64,000 bases of DNA from Balanoglossus misakiensis (Eukaryota > Hemichordata), in contig CM082579.2 in the NCBI GenBank assembly GCA_040954595.2, positions 11,904,001 through 11,968,000 on the forward strand, read 5' to 3'. Position 1 is the stretch's first letter, and the number at the start of each line of letters is the position of its first letter. The notes beneath the pieces are model-generated. The model was not told where the DNA came from and did no database searches. It worked only from the letters and a program-made list of their open reading frames with translations. This document shows positions 30,148 through 42,596 of the stretch, piece after piece. The translations under genes were made by a program, and so were the position numbers.

Positions 30148-30916
30148 TTCTCCCATGGTCACAAAAAGGTCGTCCCGACCGTAAAATTCAAAAGGCAATC
30201 ATGAATTACAGGACATAAACTTCTGTATCAAACTATACTTCTATATCAAACGATATCTCTATATCAAATGATATCTGTATATCAAACGATCCTCTGCACA
30301 TGCTACACCTTCACTATGGTTACACAACTCATAGTTCCAGTTCACATGTTCACAAATCGACTCAACACATATCTCTACAATGACTTTATAGTACAAAAGT
30401 ATGGGGTATAAATATGTTCTCACAAAGTTTCCCACGATACTTTGGGTGAAAAGCACAGAGAACGACTCACATATACAAGTGGACAAAACACTCATGAAAA
30501 GTCATCAAATCTTTCTTCAGAGAAGGCATAAAGATTTATGAAAAACTATCCCAAAGCAGTACCTCCTCGACATCGGATCAGCCTGGCCATGTGCAAATAA
30601 TGCCTCAACACAGTGCTTCACGTCAACCATGGGCCCGTACCACTGGATAGTTTCGAGTGCATGTCATTCTTCGCATGGATCAAAACATCGATTCTCTCAG
30701 CTCGTTCCCGGTCTGCATCCGGCAGCAAATCTTCGGAACTGGTACACCTACTGAAATCTGCGTCTATTCCAGATTCTGTAGCATCTGTTTTCTCCGGACC
30801 GCTGCTCGTCAATCGCTCCCTGCTCAAGAGGACCATAACCTTTGACAAGAGTTCTCTCAGCGATTCTTCATCGAGATCTGTTCTACCATCTCTTCCTGTA
30901 CATATATGAGAAAGGT
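30148..30916 (-). other. Gypsy 3' untranslated region with a short tandem repeat
   Basis: Between the C-terminal stop and the 3' LTR I see no coding frame of note. Near 30222-30292 a unit of about 18-20 bp, TATCAAACGATATCTCTA, is repeated about four times. Confidence 0.6.
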
Positions 30917-31807
30917 TCAGCTTCTCAGGTGGTCTTCGAACTCAATGGGACCTTCTGGGTAGCGTCCTATCCACCTAGATTCCACCTGCTCCAATTCTTC
31001 TGGTAATGACTGCTCTGTCGGGACAAACACTGGTGCATCTGGAGACAATACACCTGGAGATGTCTGTGGTCCACCAGAAATTTCATTTTCAGTCTCGTAC
31101 ACAATGCTCGTCTCATCCTCAGTCGGCGACAACTGCATCTCCGGACGCTCAAAATACACTCTTCTACCATTTGGAGATTTCTGAGGAGTGTTCACCTTCA
31201 GCAATGGAGAAGTTGCAACGCTCTTTCTTGGACTATCCGCCAGCGTATCAGTTTGACTGACAGGTGTACCAAACTGTTTGACTCCACCAATCTCCTGGGG
31301 AACTTGTATCTTCCATATTCCATCAGTCTCTTCCTCTGAGTCATCGTCAGACTGATCTTTCTGTTTCTCTATCTTCGCTTGACTACGAGTTCTGGGTCCA
31401 TCCATCTCTCCTTTGATCTTTTCTTCTTTGCATGCTTTCATGGGTCTCTCTGGATACTGTATAGGCAGAGTCCTGCATGGTAAAAGCAGGTTCCTATGCA
31501 AAGTTATCTCTTTTCCATCAGGTCCTTCAGATTTCACGGTGTAGACCGGCACATCAGGGCTGATTCTTCGGATCACTCGGTAACTCTGGCGTTCCCATCT
31601 GTCGGCGATTTTGTGTTTCCCTCTGATGCTAACATTCTTCACAAGAACTATGTCTTCTGGCTCCAACATAGCTTCTTGGGTCTTCTTGTCATATCTCTTC
31701 TTGTTCTGGGCAGAACTCGCTCTGGACTTGCTTGCAGCCAGCTTGTAGGCGTCGGCTAGTCGATCTCTCATCTCACTGACATAACTACCATATCCACTTC
31801 CCTCCAA
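30917..31807 (-). CDS. C-terminal region of Gypsy integrase/Pol
   Basis: A 296-codon frame following the integrase. It holds the basic helix KKRYDKKTQEAML, the chromatin/DNA-binding-like module LEPEDIVLVKN...RWERQSYRVIRRI...VPVYTVKSEG...TLHRNLLLP, then an acidic, Ser/Pro-rich tail. Such a GPY/F-like module is standard after the integrase core in Ty3/Gypsy elements. It overlaps the integrase frame by 40 bases in another frame, so one indel near 31800 separates them. Its homologue in the second Gypsy remnant is at 53902-54975. Confidence 0.75.
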   Translation of the reverse strand: MEGSGYGSYVSEMRDRLADAYKLAASKSRASSAQNKKRYDKKTQEAMLEPEDIVLVKNVSIRGKHKIADRWERQSYRVIRRISPDVPVYTVKSEGPDGKEITLHRNLLLPCRTLPIQYPERPMKACKEEKIKGEMDGPRTRSQAKIEKQKDQSDDDSEEETDGIWKIQVPQEIGGVKQFGTPVSQTDTLADSPRKSVATSPLLKVNTPQKSPNGRRVYFERPEMQLSPTEDETSIVYETENEISGGPQTSPGVLSPDAPVFVPTEQSLPEELEQVESRWIGRYPEGPIEFEDHLRS

Positions 31808-32883
31808 TCTGACTGTAAACCCATGTATATATCGATAGGAAGTTTTGGATGTCTTCCATACATAAGATAGTACGGCGAGAAACCAGTGGCATCGTTCTGT
31901 GTACAGTTGTACGCGTGGACGAGCGGCTCAATGTATTTCTTCCAGTTTGACTTCTTATTTTGCGACAGCATCCCCAACATATCAAGTAACGTTCTATTGA
32001 AACTTCCACACTGTCCGTTGCCCTGGGGATGGTACGGAGTAGTGCGGGTCTTCTCTATCCCAGTGATCTCGCAGAGCTGACGTATCACCTGAGATTCAAA
32101 ATCTCGTCTCTGGTCCGAGTGTAGTTTGTTGGGAAAACCATAATGAACTAGGAAGTGTCTGTACAGATGATCAGCTGTAGGCTTGGCCTTCTGATTTGCT
32201 GTCGGGATCGCCACGGCATAACGGGTAAAATGATCCGTCATGACCAAAATATTCCCTACTCCTCCCTTTCCGTCCTCAACAGTAAGGTAGTTCATACAGA
32301 CTAGTTCCAGGGGTTGAGTAGTCTGGATACTAACCATCGGAGCTGTTGCCTGCTGATTGCGCTGTAGTTTTCTTCTTGTACATCGTTCACATGTCTTGAT
32401 CTTCTGATCTACGTCTCTATTCATGAATGGCCAGTAGAATCGGGCTCTTAACAATTCCAATGTTCGTTCCTGTCCTAGATGGCCTACATCATCGTGAACT
32501 CCCTCTAGTGCTGTACCACGATAATGAGCTGGTAAGACTAGCTGATATTGCGGCTTTCCTTCGGGACTCTGTCTCTTTCGGTACAATACTCCCTCTCGAA
32601 AACAGTATCGGTTCCATTCTCTCAATACAGCAACAAGGGAACTCGTCTCCTTCTCCTTCTCTTCCTTTGTTGGAGAGTGTCCTCTGCTCAAATACCAACG
32701 CAGTCTTCCTATCATCTGATCTTCCTCTTGTAGTTTCTTCCACTGATCCATAGTGATAGCCGGTAACGACGCTACACCGGGAACAGATAGGGGTTCATCC
32801 AGACTCTTGGGAACTGAGTCCTCCGTACAGGTTATCACCTCCACCCAAGCATGGTTCGATACCTGAGGGGTCTGACACATCAC
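31768..32883 (-). pseudogene. Gypsy integrase, catalytically dead
   Basis: The frame shows the H2C2 zinc-binding module (HDDVGHLGQERTLELL...CERC) and the DDE core. The first catalytic Asp is replaced: the expected C-M-D-Y-L reads CMNYL. The second is present (HSDQRRDF). The catalytic Glu is also lost: the expected G-N-G-Q-C-E-R-F-N reads GNGQCGSFN. So two of the three metal ligands are gone. Upstream, the RT frame joins this region directly, without RNase H. The product could not integrate DNA. Confidence 0.88.
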
Positions 32884-33092
32884 ATGAACTACTTCTTCTG
32901 ACAGTATCCAGCAAAGCCTAGGAATCTTTTGACTTCTCTAGCAGAGGTGGGTACCTTCCATTCTTTCAGGGCGCGAACTTTGTCAGGATCAGTCTCAATG
33001 CCATTCTCGGATACGATGTGGCCCAAGTATTTGACTCTGGATCTAAGCAGCTGGCATTTACTTGGTTTGAGTTTTAAGCCTTTCTCTCTGAG

Positions 33093-35030
33093 TCAGTCCA
33101 GAACTAGTGACAAACGCTCCAGATGCTCATCAAATGTTTTGGAAAAGATGATGATTTCGTCGAGATATACGAGGCAAACGTTCAAGTGAAGATCTCTTTG
33201 ACATTTCTCCATGCATCTCTGAAATATGGCAGGGCTCCCTGTCAAACCCATGGGCATGGTAGTGCACTCCCAAAATCCCATTGGTGTCACAAAAGCTGTC
33301 TTCTCGATATCCTCTTCGGACATTCCGATCTGCCAGTACCCCGACTTTAGGTCCAAAGAGGAAAACCACCTTGCTCCTCCAAGGGCTTCTAGGCTCTCAT
33401 CGATTATCGGCAATGCGTAGGAGTCACGAATCGTATGAGAATTCAGCTTACGATAATCGATACACAGTCGGGTCTGACCATCCTTCTTGCGGACCAATAC
33501 AATGGGCGCCGCCCAAGGACTGTGAGATTCTCGAATTACTCCGCTTTCTTGCATTCCTCTCGAAACCTGCCGCACCTCCTCATACATGGCGGGTGGGATT
33601 CTTCTATGTCTCTCTCTGATCCGCTGGTCATCGGACAAGCGAATCTTGTGTTTCTCGACGGAACAATATCCTAAGTCGTTTTCGTGTTTGGAAAAGACTT
33701 CTTCTTTCTGCTGTAGAAGATCAGACACTTTCTTCAGTTGCATCTCATCTATCGGGGATTCGGACACGTCGAATTCTATTCCACTCTGCAGGACTATCTT
33801 TCTCGAACTCGGTACAGACTTCGCAGATGACGCTGGTTTGGCTTCGGTCTCACTGGCGTCTTCCATAACAGTAGTGTCTTCTGTACTCTGTATGGGTAAT
33901 GCAGACAGGTACTCATCGTAGAAACTCTTGTTGATAGTGGAAACCTGGGATCCAGTATCTATGAGACAGGAAGTTTCTGTTCCCTCGACGAAGATTTTTC
34001 CTTCCATAGCACCACCAATCAAGCAAGCTCTCTGGGGTTGTACTTGAATGGGTTTTCTTCCTAACTGACCTCGGTATAGTTTGCACATATTGATACGAGG
34101 TAATCCTGACGAACTGTGGTGGTTGGCTTTCTCACAGCGTTTCGCGATGTGTCCTCGCTCTCCACATTCGAAACATGATCTGCTATCTTCTTTCTTAGGC
34201 TCATTACAATGCTTCGCCATATGTCCTTCCTTCCCACAGTAGTAGCACTGAAATGGTTTGGAAGAACTGGTATCTTTCTGGGTCGGTGATGGACCTGTCT
34301 CTGGGGTTCGGTTCAATCCACCTCTTTGGAGTTCAAGTTTTTCAACTCGTTCAGCGGTGCGTCTCACTTCAGTTTCCAGACTCTTCATACTAGCTGCTTT
34401 GGACTTCACTGTTTCTGCTAACCCTTGGATTCCTTCAACTGTCAAGATTATCATCTTCATGGCCTCACTCTCCATATTCTTCCCACCGGAGTTACCACTG
34501 TCGTCGGCTGAAGTAACTTGTTGAGTTCTCCCTATGAATTGCCGTTTGGGTTTCTCATCTCCAGTATGCTTTTTGCCTTCTTGTTCTACATTTCTCGCCA
34601 ACTGCAGCAGCTCCTCAAAAGTGGTGTCTTTTCGGACTGCTGAACAAAGTACATCGAACACTCTGGCTGACTTCAGTCCTCGCCAGAAGACAGTTTTGAG
34701 AGTTTCATCTATGGCATCGGGACCAATACCACCTCTTCTGCAGATTTTGTGGATCTCAGCCTCAAGTCTGTTTCCATATTGTGAAACTGTTTCGCTCTCT
34801 TTCTGTTTACTGTTGTTGTAGAATTTCTCCAATAACAGCGCTCCTGTTTCGACTTCCCCGAAACTGATTTCGAGTTTATCCAAAACTTGGTCCAACGTAA
34901 CATCACTGCCCATATTCATGACAAGTCGGCCAGCAGACCCGCGCAGCGATTTCCTGACGGTTTGTACTAAAACTTTCAGGTTGTGAGTGGGATCTTGCCG
35001 CAGAGTCGACTTCGTATTTCCAGAGCTCAA
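33093..35030 (-). pseudogene. Gypsy gag (C-term), protease and reverse transcriptase
   Basis: One 645-codon frame. It starts in the capsid C-terminal domain (LLLEKFYNNSKQKESETV), then two CCHC knuckles (CYYCGKEGHMAKHC, CFECGERGHIAKRC), an aspartic protease motif (CLIDTGSQVSTI) and RT (IDYRKLN, SSLDLKSGYWQI, TPMGFWECTTMPMGL). The RT active-site box reads YLDE where Y-x-D-D is expected. A TGA replaces a codon soon after (33091-33093), and the frame then runs about 60 codons to KRFLGFAGYC, where it meets integrase. RNase H is missing. Gag and pol are fused in one frame in this stretch. Confidence 0.85.
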
Positions 35031-35697
35031 AATCTACATCCATTTTTCTATCAGGATCGCCCGAGAAAGTGGATAATCGGGGCGGCTGATAAAACGCTAC
35101 TGGCACAGCACCAGCATGTGGAAAACGCGCGGCACCATGGGGAGTCGTAACAATTGCATCGCTTGCTTGCGCTGCCATCGCTCCAGGGGGTGAAGAAACA
35201 GTAGGTGTCACACCCTGAGTCATACTGCTCGCGCCATCACCTGACTTTTCGGTAAGGCCAGATAATGTAGGTGTAGATGGCACAGGTGCTGGCGTATGTG
35301 GACCACCAACAGCCATACCAGCTGTGTCGCTATCAGACAAAGCCAGCCGTCGACGAATAGCTGATTCGTCTGCGTCTAACTTTTCGCGCTTGATCATCAA
35401 CTCTTTCAACTTTTCAATCTCTGATTCTTTCTGATGCAATGATTTCTCAAGATCATCTAACGTACTAGTCAATCGCTGCTCTCGCGCTATACCCCCAGGG
35501 GAGTATCGAACAAAACCCCGACCCCTGCCAGTTTTGACAGTAGTGGCTGTATCAGAAAAACCCTTCCTCGGGGGTGGCACAGTGCCAGTAGGAGTGGACA
35601 CCTCCCCTTTAATGTTAGGAATGGACACCTCCCCTCTAATACTAGGAATGGGCACTTCCCCTCTAACGATAGGCTGAAATATGTCACTTCCGGCCAT
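34903..35697 (-). CDS. Gypsy gag N-terminal region
   Basis: A 264-codon frame starting at an ATG about 310 bp inside the 5' LTR. It has a repeated IRGEV/IKGEV motif (residues about 10-35), a coiled coil (LDDLEKSLHQKESEIEKLKELM), a Pro/Thr/Ser-rich linker, and the capsid start (FYQPPRLSTFSGDP, DFELWKYEVDS). A frameshift near 35000 moves the capsid reading into the frame 35030-33093, so the last 30 residues given by this frame are not native. Confidence 0.8.
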   Translation of the reverse strand: MAGSDIFQPIVRGEVPIPSIRGEVSIPNIKGEVSTPTGTVPPPRKGFSDTATTVKTGRGRGFVRYSPGGIAREQRLTSTLDDLEKSLHQKESEIEKLKELMIKREKLDADESAIRRRLALSDSDTAGMAVGGPHTPAPVPSTPTLSGLTEKSGDGASSMTQGVTPTVSSPPGAMAAQASDAIVTTPHGAARFPHAGAVPVAFYQPPRLSTFSGDPDRKMDVDFELWKYEVDSAARSHSQPESFSTNRQEIAARVCWPTCHEYGQ

Positions 35698-36005
35698 ACT
35701 ACAGTATTTCTATGCAACAAATTGTACAGGAAAATTTCAACGTGTTGCACTCGTCAACTCACTCACTCTAACAAGGACACACAATCCTTATTGAACGACG
35801 GACACACATATATGACTCACCTGAGTGTCTGTAAGTCGCCTGTTTAAAGTGAGCAAAATCTGCTACTAATAACTATACTATATTCAAAAATCAGTGTCTG
35901 TCTCAATATATATCCCTGTCAAACGCTGTATATCTGTCTCTAGTACGTCAACACACTAACGAACTACCAAACCCTCAAGCCCCACTTGTGCTGGGCGCCA
36001 TCTGA

Positions 36006-37134
36006 TGTAACCCGTTTCTTGCCGGACAATGGTCTAACAAGTACGTAGCTACAGCAAAAGATCTCTCTCTCTTTCAATTGGGCATCGGTCTGAGGTTTGG
36101 CTGCTGACATGGGTACACAGATACAGCATCAGCGTTCTTACGGACAGGGGGATTGAAACAGACACACCACACACTGATTTCTTTCTCTGAAAACACTATA
36201 ATATCTCTCTGAAACATATTCAAAGCACAACAAGAAACTCTAGAAAAATGCACGCTATCTACGAAATAAAGCGTTCAATGTCTCTACTGTCTCTGTCAAT
36301 GTATACTCAGCTGCACTGCTCACTGTGTAGACAACAGTTCTGCAATCCAACGAAGATCGACGAAACTCTTCTCACGATACACGAAAGTCAAGTTCAGCAA
36401 AATCAGCAACAAATCGGCGAAACCCTCAGAAACATCGAGTTCGGGACATCAGCAACAAATCGGCGAAACCCTCAGAAATAGCGGCAGCCCTCTGGAAAAG
36501 TTCTGGAATCTGCTCGGGCGATGTTCGGATCACATCGAGCGAGATCGGAAAGCACGTACAACTCACCTAGCTAGTTCAACTGGAAAGTTCTCGATCAATT
36601 CCGATATCAAAAATCGAAATCGAAAGTTCTCAAAATACCATATCTCGCTCTTGTCCTCTGGAACTGGGGAATAGTCGAACCGCTCCAGGGACATTCACGA
36701 CTCGGTACGCACACTCTGGCCAAAATCTGCGCCAGATCGACTCGACAAAAACTCTCTCAAACTTTGGATCAAAACTCTACAAAAACTACTCACTATCAGC
36801 CATCACGCCATAGACCCTTGACAGTGCGTAGTGATATATGACAAGCTCGCTAAAATTTGTAAAAAATAATAGCGCACATCATGTGAGCTTGTTACTACAC
36901 CATCAAATTACAGAAAATACTTCAGTCTACAGAAAAGTAATAGTGATTCGTCATCAAATCATCGTACAGACATACACAGTCAAACACAACATAAAACTAC
37001 TTTCTCATCGTCACATGATGCCCAATGCTCAAAAATGAGATATATGTGAATAATACAGGGATGCGGCTCTGATCGTGGCAATGGCTATAGCGCCAAACAG
37101 TGACTAAATACCACGAGGATTTAAAGCCTCTACA
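36006..37134 (-). repeat. Gypsy LTR (5' LTR in element orientation)
   Basis: 1,129 bp, partner of 29038-30147. It contains the same tandem CGGCGAAACCCTCAGAAA units. The many differences between the two LTRs suggest the insertion is not recent. The plus-strand end (37134) directly abuts LINE ORF2 coding sequence. Confidence 0.9.
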
Positions 37135-40100
37135 TTTGCAAGGCGCAAAGCTGATTTTTTGCCCTTACTGTATGGAGGGCCAATAATGTACCAATTCTGA
37201 GGAATGGTGTCTAGGCCACAGATTTTCTCAACAATGCCACGAATAAAAATAAGAAAGTTATGCAACCGCTGGCAATCAACGAACATATGCCTAATGGTGT
37301 CAATATGATTACTACAAAACTGGCAATTCGCGTTGTCTATATAACCAGCCGAATGCAAATAGACACCTGTAGAAATAGCACCGTGGAGGAAACGCCACTG
37401 TATGTCACCCTCTTTTTTGTATATAGGTCTATCATAAATTATGCCATAGTTGGGCTTCACAGTAGCTGGATTACACAACAATTCAGTCGGGAATTTTGAA
37501 GATACCTCGCTAGTCTCATAAAGATTATCAATAAGAAAGGTGTAAATAGCACCTTTTTCAAGTTTGTAAAGACAAGTCTGAATATCATCGCTTTTTTCAG
37601 CAAGTGAAGTGCTGAGGGTATAGTGATACAATGGATTGTTCAGTGCCTCCTGAATAATGGGACTACAAGTACAAATATCAAAAAAGTTGCTAATTATGGT
37701 ACCAAAACCCTTCAAAATTGCTTCTGTAAATAAATGCAGTTTAGAGGCAATAATACGTTGGGAACGAATAGAAAGCACACACTCAAGTTCATGAATAGTT
37801 TTCCACTTGCGATCATTTAAATTTATAAGGTCAACAACCTTTGTCAGACCCCCACTTGCAAACTGATCAATGGGAAAATAATGACCCGTGCTCGGGTTAA
37901 TTATTAACTTGTTCAAAAACAGCGGCTCATTTAAAACACCTTCAATGGTATAGGGTTTTCCATCACGTCTAATAACCAAGGATCTCGAATTAATCACCCT
38001 CCACACATCATGATAGAAGTTTGGCATAAAAGTATTAACTCTCAAATCTTTTAAACTGACACAAAAAAGTTGTTTGTCATAATGTAGATCTTCGATATTG
38101 CCTAGATAATAGTCAAAGAAAAAATAACACGGATGTTTCTCATTCCCATATAAATATCGTTGAAGGTGCTGTAACCTAAAAGCATTTAAGCGAGACTGGA
38201 GATGAATAAGACCCTGCCCACCCTTTTTAACGGGTAGATACACAGTTTCCCTAGCAACCCAATGACGACCTTGCCACAAAAAGTTAAGAAATTTCTGCTG
38301 AAGAGCATCAATAAGATCTTTAGGAAGTGAAATAACTGCTAAACGATGAAGAATCTTTGTAGCGGCCAACTGATTAATGACCAAAACACGGCCTTGATAC
38401 GATAACGCAGTTGCAAACCGCTTCCACTCATTCAGTTTAGCATCAATCATCCGACTCATGTCCTCCCAATTCTTAACAGCATAGGCAGCCTCGTTCCCGA
38501 TAAAAACACCTAACAATTTTAACCCACTGGAAGACCATTTGATATTTAAAGGAGAGTCATCCCGCCCTTTCCATCTACCACACCACAAGCCCTTAGATTT
38601 AAAATAATTAATCCTCGCATTAGAAGCTCTTTCATAAATGTTAATCCAATGCTGTAAATTCATAAAGTCGTCATCATGACTCATCAGAAAGCTAATATCG
38701 TCTGCATACGCCGATAAGTGACAACGCTTCCTATTGGAGTTTGGAAGTTCAAAACCACGCATGTTACTCTGAGTACGAACTTTATGTAGAAAAGGCTCAA
38801 TGCAGATTGAGTACAACTGGCCCGACAAAGAGCACCCCTGCCGGATACCGCGATTAAAGGAGATTGGTGCAGTAAGCCCATTATTCAGCTTCAAAAGACT
38901 TTCAGTGCTATAGTAAAGGAGTCTAATATAGCTAATAAAATTTGGACCAAAACCAAAAGCCTGCAAAGTCTTAATCAAGTAACTGTGATGGACCCGGTCG
39001 AAAGCCTTTTCCTGATCCAACGACAAAATACCAAGCGTCCTATTCTGATCATTAGCAAACTGAACAACATCACGAATAAGGGTGATATTATCAGAAATAC
39101 GCCTTCCAGGGACACAGTAACTTTGATCAATATCAATAATATCTGATAAAACAGTCCGAAGACGAATTGACAAAGCTTTCGTTAAAATTTTGTAGTCCGA
39201 ACATAGGACAGAGACAGGACGCCAGTTTTTCAATAAGCTACTGTCACCTGTTTTAGGGATTAAAGTTAAAATAGCTCTTCTACAAGATAAAGGAAGAGTA
39301 CCATCCTGAACCGCAGCAGTGAAAACTTCAAAACAATCTTTGCCAAGAGTGGACCAAATTTTTTTATAAAACTCTGCCGGGAGACCATCAATACCCGTGG
39401 AAGCATTATTATTGAGAAGCGTCAGCGATTGCGTAAATTCCTCAAAAGAAAGAGGCAAATCAAGAGCACGCACATTTTCCTCATTAAGAGTCGGCAAATC
39501 TTTTAAAAGAACATCTTGAGCCTTAATCGAAACAGCATCTGGAGAGTAAAGATCAGAGAAGAAATCTCTCGCTAATTGACGAATTTGAGACGGGTTTTCT
39601 GTGAGCTCACCATTCATCATACGCAAATGAGTCATGAATTTTTTTCATACCTTTGTGGCGTTCCAGATCATAACAGAATGACGTAGAACTGTCACTTTCA
39701 TTCAGCTGTTTGAACCTTGACCTAACAACAGCGCCTTGCACCTGCGAATGAATAATCTTGTCCAATAGATTTCTCTTTTCAACAAAAGTGGCCAACGCTT
39801 CACAGCCTCTCCCGTGAATACTTTCAATGTTACGTAATTCACACTCCAGGTCGCGTTTCAGATTCAGTTTCCTCCATTTTCTTTCAGTACAATACTGCTG
39901 GGTCAGAAATTTAATCTTTTGTTTCCCTATGTCCCACCACACTTGAATAGAACTATAAAGTGTTTTACGCAATTTCCAATTCGCCCAAAAATCAGCAATG
40001 AGCTCGCAATAAACTTCATCTGATAACAATTCAGTGTTTAAACACCAAACCGCACTGCGTGGTTTAAAATTAGATTGTGAAATGCCCAAATTGACAACAT

Positions 40101-40795
40101 CATGGTCAGACTTGAACCCAGGAACAATAGAAACAGACTGAATTTTACTGCACAGATGTTTAGGTATGTAAAAGCGATCAAGTCTTGCCGCACTACTCTG
40201 TCTTTTCCAGGAAAAGTTCAAAGTGTCTTGACCGTGAAAATGTCTCCAGGCATCACACAATTTAAAACGATGAATGATATTAGAAAGTAAATCAGAAGAG
40301 TTATGATCAGGTTCTTTGCCATTCAATCTATCTTTACCCGGATTAATGGTACAATTAAAATCACCCCCTACAATAACAATGTCATCATTTTGCAAGTCAT
40401 TCAAGAGCTTTTTCAGCTCACGAAAATTATTAAGCCGTTCACTATGATCCACAGAAGCATACATATTAATAAAGTTGTAAGTAAAATCCTTGATTGTCGC
40501 TTTGATATGAAGAAGTCTACCCGGAATTACCGAGCGAGAACTCACAATATCAACTTTTAAACCAGGTGAAAATAATATTGCAACACCACTGCTATTTGAA
40601 GAGAGGTGAGAAAATTCACCATGACCCCTCCAAATCAGTCTCCAGAGGTCTTCATCAAAAGGTACAGAATGAGTCTCTCGAAGAAAATATACATCCGAAC
40701 GTTGAAATTTTTTTCAAAAACTCAAAAGTTTGATAGCGCTTCATCGCATCTTTATACCCTCGTACATTAAAAGTTGAAAGTGTAAGACAGACCAT
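37104..40795 (-). pseudogene. LINE ORF2: endonuclease and reverse transcriptase (Tx1/L1-like)
   Basis: The gene starts with an APE endonuclease (LSTFNVRGYKD near 40790; GGDFNCTI, SAARLDRFYI, FKSDHDVV in the frame 40545-39607). It continues as RT in the frame 39635-37104: NWRPVSVLCSDYKILTKAL, PGRRISDN, LDQEKAFDRVHHSYL, RGIRQGCSLSGQLYSI and active-site YADD in SAYADDISFL. Two single-base frame changes, near 40707-40713 and 39640-39646, both fall in runs of seven T. The 3' end is cut by the Gypsy LTR after codon ...LRLANV; the last codons of the open frame are LTR sequence. Otherwise the frames are long and clean. Confidence 0.88.
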
Positions 40796-40833
40796 TATCA
40801 ATATATAAAAGTAATATCTAATGAAATCCATGA

Positions 40834-42417
40834 CTAATGGTTATGTTTAACGTACATTCTTATCTTTTTAACTAGTTTTCCTACACGGGTTTTCTGTTTA
40901 CTAGAAAGAACACCAGCTTTCAGTACGTGAGAAAGAGACTTCATTAACAGCATTAAATCTGAACAATATTCTTGTGATTGCTCAATAGATTTTTTAGAAT
41001 ACTTAATATCTTCTATGAAATCAAGTAATGATTTCTGTGACAAACAAACAGACGATTTATCAGACAATTCACTCATGGTTGACAAATCAGATAACGAAGA
41101 ACTGCGTGAAACAGTATCATCGTCGTCCATGGTCTCACTATCATTTGATAAAACACCAAAAGCATTATGAACTGGAATACCTGAAGGAGGGGGAAAAGAA
41201 GATGGCTGAGAACAAACCAGGCTTTCTTGGCTGCTGCCTGTTTCATGTAATACAATAGCTGCTGCGTTAGAACAACATGGGGACTCCTCAGGAATGGAAT
41301 GTATTTCCGAGGAGGGAACACTGTCAACAGAGGAAACATTCTGAACATCATGAGTTGAAGGAGGGGGTCATACCCTCTCTTCATCAGAAACACCAATAAT
41401 GTCACTCACATTAGACGTTAATGGAGACTGTTCTTGATTTTCTTCCATTTCACACCGTTTCTTCTCTGAATGCGACTCTGTCAAGTCGTCAGCAGGGCTC
41501 GGCGATCTGTCACGCTTGTTCATCCGTGGTGACGATGTCTCATCCTGTATTTGTTCAAAATCCATTGCATCTGGCGTATCATGATCGATGACACTGAAAG
41601 ACTGTAATTCCGTATTTGTAGCATCAGGTTGGCTGGGTTGTGTATTTCCTTCAACATATTGACTGGAATGTACCGGTAAAGAATCGCTGGTGTTTTCAAT
41701 TGAAGTGGTATTTTTCTCAGTATTTTGTTCCTGTTGGTGATCCGTATGTGTATTAACGTCCTCAATGTTGAGTCCTGTGGTCTCCTTTTCGCTGGCAAGA
41801 ATAGGGCAGTCTTTCCGGAAATGTCCGACCTCTTTACAGTGGAAGCACTTAGCGTTCTCCGTTGACACGTACACAGGATAAAAATGTCCGTCACAAAGAA
41901 TATTCAAAACGCCATCAATATCGGTTTGTTGTTTAAGCACCACAAACACCTGTCGTCGGAATGACTTGACATGTCTGAGTTCGGCCTTTTTGCAACCTAG
42001 CTGAATATACCGGAAACTCTGCGTAATAACCTTTCCATATAACTCCAAACGTTCAGCAAGCAAATCGTTGGGTATAAATGGTGGCACATTCGAAAGGATT
42101 ACCTTTGTCGCTGGTTTCACCATCGGTTGGGGCTGTATAAAATCTTCGCCAATCGTTAGTCCTGAGGCGCAAACCATTTCAACCGATTGCATATTTTTCG
42201 AAAACACGACCACAGATCTATTCATTCTGGAGGCAGCCAGAATTTCACTAACCTCAACCAATTCCGCAATCTTCTCCACATATGCGTCCACACTTATCCC
42301 CTCAAGACTCTCAATCTTCAACGCGTTTTTCATACACAGCCTTGTCAGGGTAACGTCGTTGCCGTACTGAGCCCAAGCCCGTCCGGCCGCCATATTGGCA
42401 GGTCTGATTGGTGACAA
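40834..42417 (-). pseudogene. LINE ORF1 with CCHC zinc knuckle, one stop
   Basis: The frame 42417-41368 encodes an RRM-like region (KVILSNVPPFIPNDLLAERL, ...FRRQVFVVLKQ) and a CCHC knuckle CFHCKEVGHFRKDC near residue 190, then a Ser/Thr/Glu-rich tail. It ends at a TGA (41368-41370), but the same frame stays open on the other side to 40834 with the same composition, ending LVKKIRMYVKHNH. The TGA is therefore probably one mutation in a gene of about 527 codons. This RRM-plus-knuckle ORF1 fits Tx1-group LINEs (family knowledge). It precedes ORF2 by about 40 bp. Confidence 0.82.
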
Positions 42418-42596
42418 GCACCAAATCAGTTATCTGCCGCAATCACAGCAATCCTCGTCGAAAAGGTCCCAAAAAGCACACACGGAGAAACAGTAGACAA
42501 TCACAGTCCAGAAAATGTCAAACTTTCCTAGAACACCGTCCACAGTGGAGAAAAAATACCACAATTCAGGAGCTCTCCTTCTTACATTCAACCAAT

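Larger units (their letters stand above)
29038..37134 (-). mobile_element. Gypsy (Ty3-type) LTR retrotransposon, defective
   Basis: Two long direct repeats (29038-30147 and 36006-37134) begin TGTAACCC and end CTCTACA on the plus strand, giving the TG...CA ends expected. Between them, on the minus strand, lie gag, protease, RT, integrase and a C-terminal tail. Next to the right-hand (5') LTR the sequence TGGCGCCCAGCA at 35988-35999 (minus strand) is a likely tRNA primer-binding site. Gag, RT and integrase carry a frameshift, stops, a deletion of RNase H and lost catalytic residues. Flanking bases (CTGTA on the left, TTTGC on the right) do not form an obvious target duplication. The right flank is a LINE ORF2. 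Confidence 0.9.
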
